Of a stretch of DNA of 51,683 nucleotides, positions 10,427 through 22,031 are shown piece after piece; position 1 is the first letter of the stretch; the number at the start of each line of letters is the position of its first letter. The position numbers and the translations under genes are program-made. The stretch spans positions 1 through 51,683 of the forward strand of contig JAEPRB010000265.1 of NCBI GenBank assembly GCA_016758965.1. The letters run 5' to 3'. Source of the stretch: Circinella minor (lineage: Eukaryota; Mucoromycota; Mucoromycetes; Mucorales; Lichtheimiaceae). Under the pieces are notes generated by a model. It saw nothing but the letters and a program-made list of their open reading frames with translations. It did not search any database and had not been told where the DNA came from.

Positions 10427-11215
10427 TGAAACGTTGCCTTCATTTTCTTCTAGTACTACATCTAAGTCTCTATAAATTCAAAAAATAAGTATATGTCAAA
10501 GAGTAAGTATAAGATAGGGTTTTGTTGTAGTGTTCAAAGATGAGATTGAAAAGGAGTTTTTTTTTAAAAAAAAAACTTGCCTTGATGTGGCGTACGATTG
10601 CCGCATAGAATTAGCTTCTTTCATCAGTGTTTGTGTAGTTGTAATGGAGAGCAACGTTTACAAAAATCAAAAGCAAAATAAAGAACGGTGTGTGTTTGTG
10701 TATGTGAAATTCGTCGTGTAATAGAGGACGAGGTTATAGTTAAAAAAATGAAAAGAAGGTCGTAATAAAATATTAAGGGGAAGAAAAAGTTAGGTAAAGA
10801 AAGAGAGAGGGGGAAGGCGAAAAAAAGGGGGACGAGAGACGAGAATAACCCCTTTCGCGGACGATCAATTGGCATCAGGTGACACCACCGAATAAATAGT
10901 ACTTACATCTCTCAAATCATGCACACACTCCTCAGTTTTTTGTTATGGATCCAGCCTTTTCACCCCTTGCAAAGCCCTTATCTTATTATTATTATTATTT
11001 CGATGGTGAGATTCGTTTAATATTATTTATTTATTAGGGTTTATGTATACAATATCAAATGCAGCCAACACTATTTGTTATAAGGACATTTCATCTTTTT
11101 TTTCAGGGACACATATATCACTCTTTTTTTTCTACATCAATTAAATTAGCCTTTTATTAAACTGTCAGTGTTTCCAAAGCAACACAATTGCTCTCCTTAA
11201 TAATATAAAGAAATG

Positions 11216-11254
<39 letters not shown>

Positions 11255-11451
11255 ATTCAATTATACGTTTTATAACAGATATAGCAACACCAACTTAATA
11301 ACCATGAGAATATATTATCATAAAATACTGGTTTAGCCAGGGATGATACAGAACAAAAAAAGGAAGCTTCTACCATGCATGACAACAATGATATAATAAG
11401 CAGCACGCATTTTCTCTTTTTTATTATTACTATTATTATTACGAAATAATT
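10427..11451. other. Promoter/5' UTR of the PUF gene and 3' end of the HADH gene
   Basis: No coding exon is convincing here. It probably contains the PUF 5' UTR with its intron. A (TC)n microsatellite runs from about 11219 to 11251, followed by AT-rich 3' flank of the dehydrogenase gene. Confidence 0.5.
11219..11251. repeat. (TC)n microsatellite
   Basis: About sixteen uninterrupted TC units downstream of the HADH gene. It may be length-polymorphic. Confidence 0.9.
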
Positions 11452-12959
11452 CTATTTGTTATACGAGTAAAAACCACGTCCGCTTTTCTTGCCGTACCAG
11501 CCAGCATCGACATACTTTTGCAAAAGGACACTAGGACGATACTTGGAGTCACCAGTGTTTTCATGGAGAACCTTTTGAATAGCCAAACAGGTATCAAGAC
11601 CAATAAAATCAGCCAAAGTCAACGGACCCATGGGCATATTGGTACCCAATTTCATGGTGGTGTCGATATCTTTTGCGCTGGCAACGCCCTATATCATATT
11701 AATACAGTTTTTGATTTATTATTGAGCAAACAATTAACTGAATTAACAATCACCTCCTTTCTTCTTCATATATTGGCCCCCCTCTTTCTTTCGCTAAACA
11801 CATTAACCCCTTCTCTTTTTTTCCTAACTTACACCTTCCAAAAGCATAACGGCTTCATTAATGTATGGCATCAACAAACGATTAGCGACAAAACCAGGAA
11901 TATCTTGAGCAACAGTAGTAGTCTTACCCATTGTCTGGGCAAGTGCAAGAGTATCTTGAAGAACATTATCAGCTGTAGCAAGACCTGGAATAACTTCAAC
12001 CAGCTTCATTACAGGCACAGGGTTCATAAAATGCATACCAATAACCTATATTTGAATATATAATGCAATAAAAGACAATTAACTTTTTCTCTCCTTTTTT
12101 TCTTTCTGAATGCGGTTTGTGTCACCCATTTTATTTTAACATTATCATTATCCCCCTCGTTTTATTTATATTACCTGTTCAGCCTTTTTAGTGGCAGCAG
12201 CAATCTTTGTAATGCTGATACTGCTAGTATTGGTGGCAAGAATGGCATCTGATTTACAAATAGCATCCAAATCACGGAAAATAGCGCTCTTGACGTTCAA
12301 ATTTTCAGAGGCAGCTTCAATAACAATGTCAACATCGGATAAAGCCGACAATGAGTTTGCAGCAGTAACCAGTTCTCGGGTACCCTTGGCATGTTCGGCA
12401 GTAATCTTTTCCTTTGCCACATCCTTTTCGAGGAGACGGTCTATATATAATATAATTGAGGGTGAGATAACAGTTCAATAATTTGTTTTTTTTCTCCTTT
12501 GTTTTTTTCTCGTGTTTTATATACTATTCGATAACTAACTTACCCATAAATTTAAGCCCCTTATCGGTTTGTTCCTTGCTAATATCCATCAATGTGACAG
12601 GCAGACGCGAAACGTTGGCTGCAACGTAAGCAATACCCAAACCCATTTGACCAGAACCAATAACACCAACACGCTTAATGTGGTCAATGTTCTTCTAACG
12701 TGGAAAACTGTTAATTTAATCGTACATGTTTTAAAAATGAAATGTGTATGGTACAAAATGAAAGCTAGAATAAACTTACAGGGGCAGGAGCGCTCATAAA
12801 ACGCTTCGAGATCTGAAAAGAAAAATAAGTAAATATAATATGTATATATTATGTGTATATTAGTATTTCAAGAAACTCATAGCGTAAACGTGATAATAAT
12901 AGTACCTGAGCAGTTTGAAGAGACAAGTTCGCGTGCGATCGGATGGCTGTACGGAGCAT
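11452..12959 (-). CDS. Mitochondrial 3-hydroxyacyl-CoA dehydrogenase
   Basis: Exons 12959-12906, 12812-12780, 12694-12544, 12440-12175, 12045-11833, 11688-11452 give 317 residues, the usual size for short-chain HADH / 3-hydroxybutyryl-CoA dehydrogenase. The first ~25 residues are basic and hydroxylated with no acidic residue ([15 protein letters not shown]), typical of a mitochondrial presequence. The NAD fold follows with [13 protein letters not shown] (~36-48). Then come [12 protein letters not shown] and [11 protein letters not shown], and the catalytic His motif [15 protein letters not shown] (~155-170). The C-terminal domain has [18 protein letters not shown] and ends GRGFYSYNK. It oxidises L-3-hydroxyacyl-CoA to 3-ketoacyl-CoA in beta-oxidation. 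Exon 2 is only 33 bases and encodes the end of the presequence region. Confidence 0.93.
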
Positions 12960-13557
12960 TGTGTTATAAAGTTTAAACAGGGGTTGAAGCAAAGAAGAAG
13001 TAGGAAAAATGCACTAGTTTTACCAAATAAAAGCAAAAGTTAAAAGACCACACAAGTAATCGTCGTGGGAAAGTGTGGGGAATCGGGGCGTCAACGATTC
13101 CTTTCTCGTAAGCGATTTCTTAAAGGTATAGAACTTCAAAATTCGAGTTCCGGTAATTTGTAACATCTACTACTATATAGAAGCTTTTCTTTATTATATA
13201 CTATCTGCCTGTTCTGATTTCTGCGTGCCATTTTCATCTTGTCACCAGTAGCTCTTTGGACTCGTAGCCACTAATATTTTACTATTTCTGTTTTCTTGCT
13301 TACTAGTAATTTGTACGCGATCCTAATTGGTAGTCTAGTAGTTGAACATAAAAATGGTCGTCGTATGCTTAGCTAATATGTGAAGACGTCTTATAAATGA
13401 AAGACAAAATCAGAAATACTGCTATGAGACAAATTTATATTTATACCATGTCTCTGGAAAATATTGGAAATTTTTCTGACAGCTCATCTGATTAGTCCAA
13501 GGTTGAATTCTGTTTTTGTACGGCGCCAATTTCTGAATTTCTATTCCCAATCTTTAA

Positions 13558-13590
<33 letters not shown>

Positions 13591-13767
13591 TAATAGTATA
13601 GATATAAAAAGTATTGTCAAAACTATCAATGTTTTTAAACAACATCCAATAATTAATATCCAGCTTCTCATTTATTTTAGATGTACTATGTAGAGGTACA
13701 TAGAGCTTATTATGTGGATAATTATTTGATAGAATATATCATATTCATTTTTAGCGCCCCTTTTTCA
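12960..13767. other. HADH promoter region and AT-rich spacer
   Basis: Contains the promoter of the dehydrogenase gene, an (AT)n tract at about 13561-13587, and no coding frame that I can support. Confidence 0.5.
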
Positions 13768-13860
13768 CACTTAGGGAATTAATATTCCAATTTTTTCCAA
13801 ATTCTAAAAAATATACATTTCTTCTCCAAAAAATATATTTTTCAAAACTCCATTCTTTTC

Positions 13861-14336
13861 TAAAAAAACTCCATCCCCGTTCGATTAAAAAAAAAGGTTG
13901 TTCAAATCATGTAAAAAGCTCCCATACATGAATTCTCGAGTATATAAATCATAACAACCGTTTAAATATGTATTTTCAATTCATTTCTACATATGTAAAA
14001 AATCGTAAATGCCAAAGCTCCAAAATAACTCCACTTTTTTCTAAAAAAACTCCATCCCCGTTCGATTAAAAAAAAGGTTGTTCAAATCATGTAAAAAGCT
14101 CCCATACATGAATTCTCGAGTATATAAATCATAACAACCGTTTGAATATGTATTTTCAATCCATTTCTATGTGTAAAAAATCGTAAATACCAAAGCTCCA
14201 GAATAACTCCACTTTTTTCTAAAAAAAACTCCATCCCCGTTCGATTTAGAAAAAAGGTTGTTCAAATCATGTAAAAAGCTTCTATGCATGAATTCTCGAG
14301 TATATAAATCATAACAACCGTTTAAATATACATTTC
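13861..14336. repeat. ~180-base tandem repeat, about 2.6 copies
   Basis: Units begin near 13861, 14042 and 14221 (periods 181 and 179). Each carries ACTCCATCCCCGTTCGATT, then GGTTGTTCAAATCATG, GAATTCTCGAGTATATAAA and CATAACAACCGTTT. Copies one and two are almost identical across their length. The third stops after the CATAACAACCGTTT block. High identity suggests recent amplification. Confidence 0.9.
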
Positions 14337-15277
14337 TACACGTGAAAAAAATGAATAATAAAATATTATATCTTTATGATATAGTCATATGCTTCACTAA
14401 TATTTATTTATCACTGTTGTTTGTTTATTCAGTTATCTAAAACAGGTTTGTATAGTCTGATATTTAACAGTCTATGATTGATTGGGGACACACATGATGA
14501 GTAATTTTTTTTCTCAATAATCCTAACTCGGAGCATCTCTTTCTCTTTCTTCAACTCGGTATTTTTTTTTCAATATCACCATGGTGTCTTCATAAAAAAA
14601 AAGTCAATAAAAGTACAAATAGTAAAAATACTAATAATAAAGTAAATAAATGATACAGTGGATGTCATAGTTAAGTTATCTCTGGCCGTTTCACGAATGT
14701 ATACTGACCTTACGTAGAATCTTAACTAGCAAAGTCAAAGGAGTATAAAGAGATTAAAACTAATAACAAGATCTGTGAGCATTTACCCAATATTCTTGAA
14801 AATCAACAACCACAAAAATACAAAACCAATAAATGACAGTAGCTCATCAAGGATCATAATAGGTCGCGTAATAATTGAAAAACCAAACATACGTATAAAA
14901 GAAAAAAAAAGGATACAGGATAGTATGGTCTATTCTCACTTCTTTTCCCTCCGTTTGTTTTTTCGTGTTTTTTTTTATCCACGCCATTCATTGTAAACAT
15001 TTATTTCGTGACAGATATAGTGCTATTCCTTCTTTCTTTTTTTGCCAGAAAAAAAATTACCTATATGATTCGATAGGATTATGTGTATTTTGAAATGTGC
15101 GCCTCATACTGGTAAATCTAGGCACAATTTAATTTAAATATGCACAAATTTGATTAAATGACCCTTATACGTAAAATATATTAACAGTTCTTTTTTGATA
15201 ATTTTATTACTTGTTGTAGACAGCAATAAACCAACTAATACTCAAGAGCGCTTAAAACCAACAAAAGAATAACAAGT

Positions 15278-15523
15278 ATGTATCAAAATGACTGTACTAG
15301 TACCACTAGTTTTAAAAGTCATAATAATTCAGATAATTATGAATATTACGTTTATGATGAAAGTGCTGGCAACGAAAATAAGGATGATGATGATGAAGAC
15401 GACATTGACGAAGAACAAAGCTTTAACGCTGACAAAGGACAAACTGTGAAGACATCGATGAAGAACAAGAGTTCAAAGACTTTAGCAAAGAAAAGTCTAT
15501 TGTATCAAGGTGTAAATCGATAA
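15278..15523 (+). CDS. Hypothetical acidic small ORF
   Basis: An 81-codon frame with a well-placed ATG. The middle is a run of Asp/Glu (about residues 36-50) and the C-terminus is basic and Lys/Ser-rich. There is no signal peptide, membrane segment or recognisable domain. It lies inside the candidate inverted-end element and could be chance. It is described only because its composition is strongly biased. Confidence 0.2.
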   Translation: MYQNDCTSTTSFKSHNNSDNYEYYVYDESAGNENKDDDDEDDIDEEQSFNADKGQTVKTSMKNKSSKTLAKKSLLYQGVNR

Positions 15524-15882
15524 AAACAAAACAAGTATAAAAAATTATTCATTACGACAAACGCGATAGTGACTAGAAAACGAGCATTAAAAGAAGATAT
15601 TTTACTAATAAGAAGCAGCCCGGTAACAAACAGAAACAATAAGACGAAGAAGAAGAAAAAATTATAGCAGAAAAAAATATTGTTTTTTCTTTTATTACTG
15701 TTGCTACATTTTTATATATTCAAATAAATTAAATTTTGGCATGATATCCATACGTAATAAAATCAATCTATTATAATCTATTTAATTACCTATTTTATAT
15801 CACTATTCTATGTTCGATTACTAGTATATATTACGTATTTCCATTTTTTTCTAAAAAATTTCCAGAAAGCTTCCAAACTAAC

Positions 15883-15944
15883 TTCCAAAAAACATCCAAC
15901 TGACTAAGTTGCGAATAGCTATTCTGGAGTTGGACTTTTTTTGG
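15883..15944. repeat. Imperfect hairpin near the right end of the candidate element
   Basis: TTCCAAAAAACATCCAAC and the downstream GTTGGACTTTTTTTGGAA are complementary at 16 of 18 positions around a loop of about 26 bases. A subterminal hairpin is a common feature of MITE-like repeats. Confidence 0.6.
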
Positions 15945-15984
15945 AAAAAATTGGAGCTTTTGTGGAATATATATTCCCTAAGTG

Positions 15985-16738
15985 ACAATTGCATGGTACG
16001 TATGTGAGGTGGTTTGTAAAAAGGGGGCTAGCCGATTATTGTCGTGTAACTCTAATAAAATTTTATTATATTAGTACAGAAGAAGGTTTCTGTAAAGAGC
16101 AGAAATGTAATATATTACCAAAAGCAAATTGTTTTAAAATAAGTTTACTACAGAAGGCTGCGGTATTATTTTATCCAAGCTATATAGAAACTGATATGCA
16201 ATCAATCTATCCAACATTCCTGACAACCTTGTAGCTATTATAGTTTTTGTCAAACAATAATTTGCTTGCTACTAAACATAATTCTCTTGAGCAAATGATT
16301 ATTATAATTATTTGCTAGTAGTTATGGGGACATTTATACTTTATGAATTAAAAAGCGTTGGTTACGTTTAGATATATGTTGTTAAATCAAGCAGAAAAAA
16401 AAAGATGAGCCTATAAGTATGCTGTACGTATCACATAACATAACAAATTAAAGCATGCATGTTCCATGTACTAAAGTTAAAGAATAACCATTCTAGCAAT
16501 GTTAAGTAGAGAGAGGTGCTATAATTGGTTATTTTAGGAGTCTTTTAGGTTTTTTTTATTTATTTATTCGCAATATGGTATCACATGATGGATAAAGGGT
16601 GAATAAAAAAACAACTGAATCAACAGAATTTTTTTTAGTAAAATCATTTGATATATAAAACAGACAAATAAATACTGCAAGAAATATTTTCTGCATTTTT
16701 TTGTATTCTGGTTAATTCTAAAGAAAACCAACAAGTAA
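15985..16738. other. Spacer upstream of the secreted-protein gene
   Basis: AT-rich. The 81-codon frame at 15989-16234 has no domain, no codon bias and no supporting context. The promoter of the small secreted protein is presumably in the last few hundred bases. Confidence 0.4.
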
Positions 16739-17071
16739 ATGAAATCATCTACCATAACTCTCTTTATCGCTACTGTTTGTGGATTATCTAATGCTAGTCC
16801 GTATTACGTACAGCAACAGTCATCAAAAAAGATTCATATTAACAGCTGTAAATGTAATGCAAAGTCGCTTACCATTACCCAATGTTGTATCGAAACGTCA
16901 GGTATTATCGAGGTTGCTTCTGACAAATGTAACTTTAGTGATGAATCCAACTGGAATCAATTTACCGAATGTTGTATCAAATACCATGGATTAGCCTCGT
17001 GTGAAAGCAGAAATATAGTTGAAGGACAAGGGCGCTATAATGGACATAGTGGTTACCATAAAAAAAGGTGA
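16739..17071 (+). CDS. Small secreted Cys-rich protein, C-terminal frameshift
   Basis: 110 residues. The N-terminus MKSSTITLFIATVCGLSNAS is a clear signal peptide with likely cleavage near residue 20. The mature part has eight cysteines with spacing CxC, CC, C, CC, C, which suggests disulphide bonding. The tail turns Gly/His-rich and stops right after an A7 run (17060-17066). One frame over, the sequence continues as GDDEHGHENGHKGKGFQ to a stop at 17118-17120, with the same Gly/His/Lys composition, so the stop at 17069 probably reflects a one-base change in the A run. It could be an effector-like or cell-wall protein. No family is recognised. Confidence 0.6.
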   Translation: MKSSTITLFIATVCGLSNASPYYVQQQSSKKIHINSCKCNAKSLTITQCCIETSGIIEVASDKCNFSDESNWNQFTECCIKYHGLASCESRNIVEGQGRYNGHSGYHKKR

Positions 17072-17120
17072 TGATGAACACGGGCACGAGAACGGTCACA
17101 AAGGCAAAGGCTTCCAGTGA

Positions 17121-18894
17121 AAGAGTCAAAGAAGGAGCAGTAGTAGAAAAATATAATCTTGTTGTCGTTACACCTGTCTTTATTAGATAGTAGGTTTTGT
17201 TTAGTATAAAACTACTTCCTGTCTTTTACGTAATCTTTTCTCTTCATTTTGATATATTGCTACTAAAAGCACTTCATATCATATTTTCAAATTACTTGCA
17301 ACTAAATTATATTAAAAGCAAATATTGACAGAATAAAGCAAAACGTTGTCATATCACTGTTATCGTAGATAGGTGGCATGTAAACATTATATAATAAAGC
17401 GTCGATAAAAAAAAACAGACGACTTGCCGTCTTTTAAACTAGTACTTGGATGTACCGCTATTTTTGCAATTTACCAAGAACTGAAATGAGAGGATATGGG
17501 GCTAATATATATAAATGGTTTTTCTAATACAATACAAGCCTGTTTTTTTTATCGACATAATATAATCAACACGCCCACCATTAAGAAAACATGACATAAG
17601 ATTACTGATGGGACTTTCTGTTTTGTCAGTTCAGGAATCTCGTTATGATCAGTCTTATTTTTGTAGTTTATGCACCAAGTCTATGTAGTATATATGGTGA
17701 TAACTCATCTAAGAAAGTATTTCCTTACAAAGTAAATTTAAATACCAAACATAATAGAACCATCAGCGAAGAGTGAAAATTTGACTTCTGAATTTTTTGA
17801 GAAAATAATAATGAGAAGTGATTGAACGCAATCGACTTCGGAAAACCCATTCCATTCAAGATTTAGTTTCCAAATACCATAAATTCTCAGGTACCAGAAA
17901 CGAGAAGTCGGTGCAACCTAATGAATTTGACATATTTTTGAAAACCATAGGTACGTAGCATAACTGCCTATATATTTAAAGGTCCAGTTGGTCAGAAATT
18001 GTTTCTATTATTAAGGAGACTTCAGGACTGGATTCAATACATCCACATTGTGTAATTGAATATTAAGAAGTATGATTTATTTGTAATATAATTCAATATA
18101 AATACTTTTCGATATCTCTTTATTAAATGTTTACATACATTGAAGGTCAAGGAAAGGTGGAGAAGGATATTTTAAGCAGGGAAAAACTTAAATGCATAGC
18201 TTTTGAAAAGATCAGTGCAACCTGAGATAAATACGAGTAGTAAAAATAGAAAGATGGGACTAAAGTAAATATAGTTGAGAATCTGTTTATTCCTGAAATA
18301 AAATAACTACTCTTTTATATCTTTTCTAAATTATGTAACTATCTTATTTTATCCGATCATGGCTAAACTATGTTTTATACGACTGATCTATTATATTTGT
18401 TTTATTATAAATATCCATTCTAGATCATTCTCTGAAACCGTTTATGACAGTTGTTACTAATCTCATTCTTTCTTTGATGTTCCTTTTTATCCGGCTTAAT
18501 AATTAGAACGAATCAAAATAAATAATAGTGTTTAATTGGTTATATCTTTTATTCTTGACAGAATGATGATGTTTGACCGATTATTCATGAATGGATAGAA
18601 TATATGTGTTATTATGGTGGTTCACCACACAACCAGTCATTTCAAATGCTTGAAAAAGCTAATGACATTAGCGTCATTAGACATAATGGTTTATTTATAT
18701 CGGTATTTAGGAATTTTTACGACAAACCACATTTTTACTGTAACAAGTATTATATCAAAATTAGTTCCTTGCTTAATAGAGTTTTACAATAGTTAAATAT
18801 AACAAAAGTTTTATATAAATGTACATTTATCAATAAATTATATCTTTACAATCACAGGTATTTACACACTATCATTATTATTGTCTTTTTTCTT
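17121..18894. other. Gene-poor stretch
   Basis: No gene with firm support. A short ATG frame at 17646-17777 begins MISLIFVVYAPSLCSIY, which looks like a signal peptide. Open segments follow at about 17824-17955 and after a GTACGT donor-like site near 17950. I could not join them with consistent phase. The rest is AT-rich and featureless. Confidence 0.35.
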
Positions 18895-21800
18895 TTAAGC
18901 TTCAACTCTCTCTTGATGAATTACCACTGCCTTTTTGCCTACTTGACCTCGTTCTGCATCTGCTTGATTTCTACTATCAACATCGCTGCCACTGTCGTCA
19001 TCATTGGAAGGAGTAATTACTTTATCATCCTGGTTTTTGTCAATCCCAGCCCGCGTGGCATTTTTATTTTTCAAAACAATGAGAGGGCCTGTGAAAATCT
19101 GAAATAAAATAGTTAAATATAACGAGGTCAGAACAGTTTACCTTGCTATATATTTGTCAAGGTCTACTATATAATATTGTGCGTTTAGTGTTTAAAACTT
19201 ACTGGTTCCATATCCTCCAATGAACGATTACGAGTTTCAGGAATGACTAGTCGTTGATCAAAATAATTAGTTGGGATTCATGAAGAAGTCAAAATTGCGT
19301 AACAGAATAAAACAGAATTATAATTATAGCTTCATACATAGCCAAGTAAAAATTGTCATTGCAAAAACTGTAGTTCCAAAAAAAAAGTATGTTCCGTAAG
19401 TTAAGTTGGTAATCATTAGGGGTGTCACCTTTGCAATCACAGTATTCATGGCCTAAAAAGAAATAAAGTAAAAGTCAATGACTTTAGTTAGTATTATTGT
19501 TGTTAATATGATTAAAAAATAAATCTATACCCAAAAGATTGCTGTTATACAGAATGAAATAAGAAAACATTGGTTAGCAAACTGATACGTATATCATGTT
19601 ATATGTGACATTATTTCATTATTGATTTTTTTCTTACCAATTGTAATAGACATGCAAATAGCTCGAATACGTGTGGGATAAATTTCAGCGCAAATAACGA
19701 ATACAAGTGGACCTGTATATAGAATGTTTAGTTAATAATTTATTTTTTATTCGAATTGCTCTTTTCCAACGCTCATAGTCTATGCTATTATTACCCCAAG
19801 AGATTTCGTATCTAAGAAATAACACCTTATGCACATTAATAATAGTATCAACAGTCAGAAAAAAAATAGTAGAATAAAAAAACGCATAATTTACCCAATA
19901 GCAAAAATAAAAAGCATAATCATTGCTGCGTATCCTTTTCCTCCCACAGGTGGCTCTACACCTGGCGGAACAGCAGCCTGTTCTATTTCAATATGTTTGA
20001 GAAGACCACCCAAAATATAAAATGAGATACACATAATAATTGAACCAGTGAGGAGAGAGTTTCGCCGGCCAAAGAATTTATGGTCCACCATGAAGAAGAA
20101 AATGAATACAAAAATGACTTTCACTACGCCTGAAATAACAGTATATAAATTGAAAAAAGAGTTTAAAGTTTGAGCACATATGTAATTCTAAAGTCAATGA
20201 TTTTCTAAGCAACATCATAATTTAAATAATTTACCATAAATGCCAGTTGCAAGAATATCAACCGTTTCACCTGTAATGCCGATCTGGCGAAACATATCGG
20301 GGGCATAGTAGTTCTAAATGAGATGTAAGAATGCTAATTAGTATTCATTGTTATAATGTACTTTTCCATCCGCTAGTTATTTTAGTACTATAATACATAC
20401 AATAGCATTTGTACCAGTCCATTGTTGACATACACCGATCATTACGCCAATAACAAGACGTCGAATATTTGATGGTTGAAGCAATTCAGACCATTTGCTT
20501 GCCTTACTAGCACGTTCTGCAAGAATAGATTCATGAATTTCAGTTACTTCCTGAACAATTTTTTCATTATCCTCGGGTAGACCTCGTAGGCGGGATAAAG
20601 TAGTTGTCAATTTGTCAATACGATCTCTGTATGTTATATCATCGTAAAAATTGGTGTTAGTTATCATTTTAAAATCTTACAAGGTTTTCTTTTTGTAAAC
20701 TATATTAATCTGTTTTACTCTTCCTTTTTTCTGCTTATACCTGCTTGCGAGCCAGCGTAGAGATTCTGGAAGGAATACTATACCGATAAGCAATATACCA
20801 CCAGGAACGATTTGTAGTCCCAAGGGGGTTTTCCATTGTTTATCGCTTTCCGGCATATGCTTGAGACATGCATAATCAATCCTACACGAACAAATATTAT
20901 TATACTAAGTGTTTAGATACTACTATTATATTATAATATATAAACTATATTGTTCAGATTAAAAAGACAGAAAAAAAATCACCAATAGGAAACCATAATG
21001 CCAAGTACGACCATAAATTGCCAAAGGTTTGCCATTCGTCCCCTGTTAATGGTATTACCATATTAGTCAAAAATACAGATCATCAAAAGATAGAGAAAAA
21101 AAGAGCAAACCTCAATTCTTTTGGCGCAATTTCAGCGATATAGACAGGCACAATGTTGGAACACCCACCAACACCCACTGTATTAAGTATATAAAAAAGT
21201 GTAAAAAATTAATTTTTCTTGTCAATCATATTTTACTGACAGATTTTTCAATCTGACGAATGGCAAACAACAGTTTACTGACATATTGGTAAACGTAATG
21301 TTTGGTTCAGCCCTTCTACTTCATACTATATCAATCTAATTGAGAAAACCTTTTAACAATACTTACTTCCGCCAATAAATCTGCCTGCCATCATCGCTCC
21401 GACTAATTTTGTATTATTCAATGAAGTAATGAAAGTACGATATGTTAATCAACCATCCTTTATAAACTTTGTAAATAATGCTTAATTATTATTAATTTAC
21501 CTGAAGGTGCGAGCACTTGAACGATACTCCCGATAATAAAAATTATTGCTGATAACATAATACCAGCCTTGCGACCAAACGGATCTATGTTTATTTATCA
21601 GTGTATTGAGACATCCAGAAAGCCAAATAATGTTTAGTAATACATTTTTTGTAAGATCATTATAAGAACACATTTAAATCAAAGAAATATATCCCAGATT
21701 TAATATTTACCAGCAAAAAGATTTATAAGTAATCCGCCAATACAGCATCCTGCTTGAAGCATGCTGACAATATTTCCTTTAACTTGCGATTGATATTGAG

Positions 21801-22031
21801 CGTCTCCCTCCATTCCAAAATGTGGTGCAAACGTTGGCATAATCAATACACCTACATAAAAAGTTTATTAATCTGTTGATTTTTTTTGAAGGTGTGATAT
21901 GTATATATGTATTTGAAAAAAAAAAGATAGCATCAGTAATTATCGTTACCTGAGATAACACCAACATCATAACCCATCAGCAGCCCACCCATGGTTGCTA
22001 TGGTTATTGTTAACAGCGTTAATGGTTTCAT
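18895..22031 (-). CDS. MFS sugar transporter (16 exons)
   Basis: Proton-coupled sugar transporter of the plasma membrane, 12 predicted helices, about 551 residues. Exons: 22031-21950, 21851-21711, 21584-21501, 21402-21367, 21177-21111, 21042-20983, 20881-20741, 20626-20401, 20313-20235, 20129-19895, 19811-19795, 19712-19638, 19581-19531, 19452-19338, 19246-19203, 19098-18895. Family motifs in order: GGLLMGYDVGVISG, DPFGRKAG, GRFIGGMGVGG, PKELRGRMA, PESLRWLASR, QQWTGTNAI/NYYAP, FFGRRNS, AEIYPTRIRA, PETRNRSLEDME, then a charged cytosolic tail. Exon 11 is a 17-base micro-exon. The join of exons 12 and 13 is one base out of phase (GG at 19637-19638), so the gene is intact only if one G is removed or an unusual splice is used. 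The sugar cannot be told from sequence. Confidence 0.85.
19795..19811 (-). other. 17-base micro-exon in the sugar transporter
   Basis: Flanked by CTTAG and GTAATA. It supplies one base, the codons for Tyr-Glu-Ile-Ser-Trp, and one base, which exactly bridges the phase-2 donor at 19895 and the phase-1 acceptor at 19712. This restores the conserved SWGP before LVFVICAEIYP. Skipping it would break the frame. Confidence 0.85.

Larger units (their letters stand above)
13768..15984. mobile_element. Candidate non-autonomous element with inverted ends
   Basis: The left end CACTTAGGGAATTAATATTCC (13768-13788) is complementary to 15964-15984 with two mismatches. The similarity continues inward on both sides as CCAATTTTTTCCAAA, after a 9-base insertion on the right. 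The interior has no transposase, a ~180-base tandem array near the left end and a hairpin near the right end. I infer a MITE-like or other non-autonomous element of about 2.2 kb. No clear target duplication is seen at the two boundaries, so these may be unrelated fragments of the same repeat family. Confidence 0.4.

Noticed and set aside
13861..14336. A CRISPR-like or other regular array
   Set aside because: Units of about 180 bases are contiguous without unique spacers. This is an ordinary tandem satellite in a eukaryotic genome.
17646..17980. A three-exon small secreted protein starting MISLIFVVYAPSLCSIY
   Set aside because: The signal-like start and two downstream open pieces are suggestive, but no pair of splice sites keeps phase between the first two pieces.
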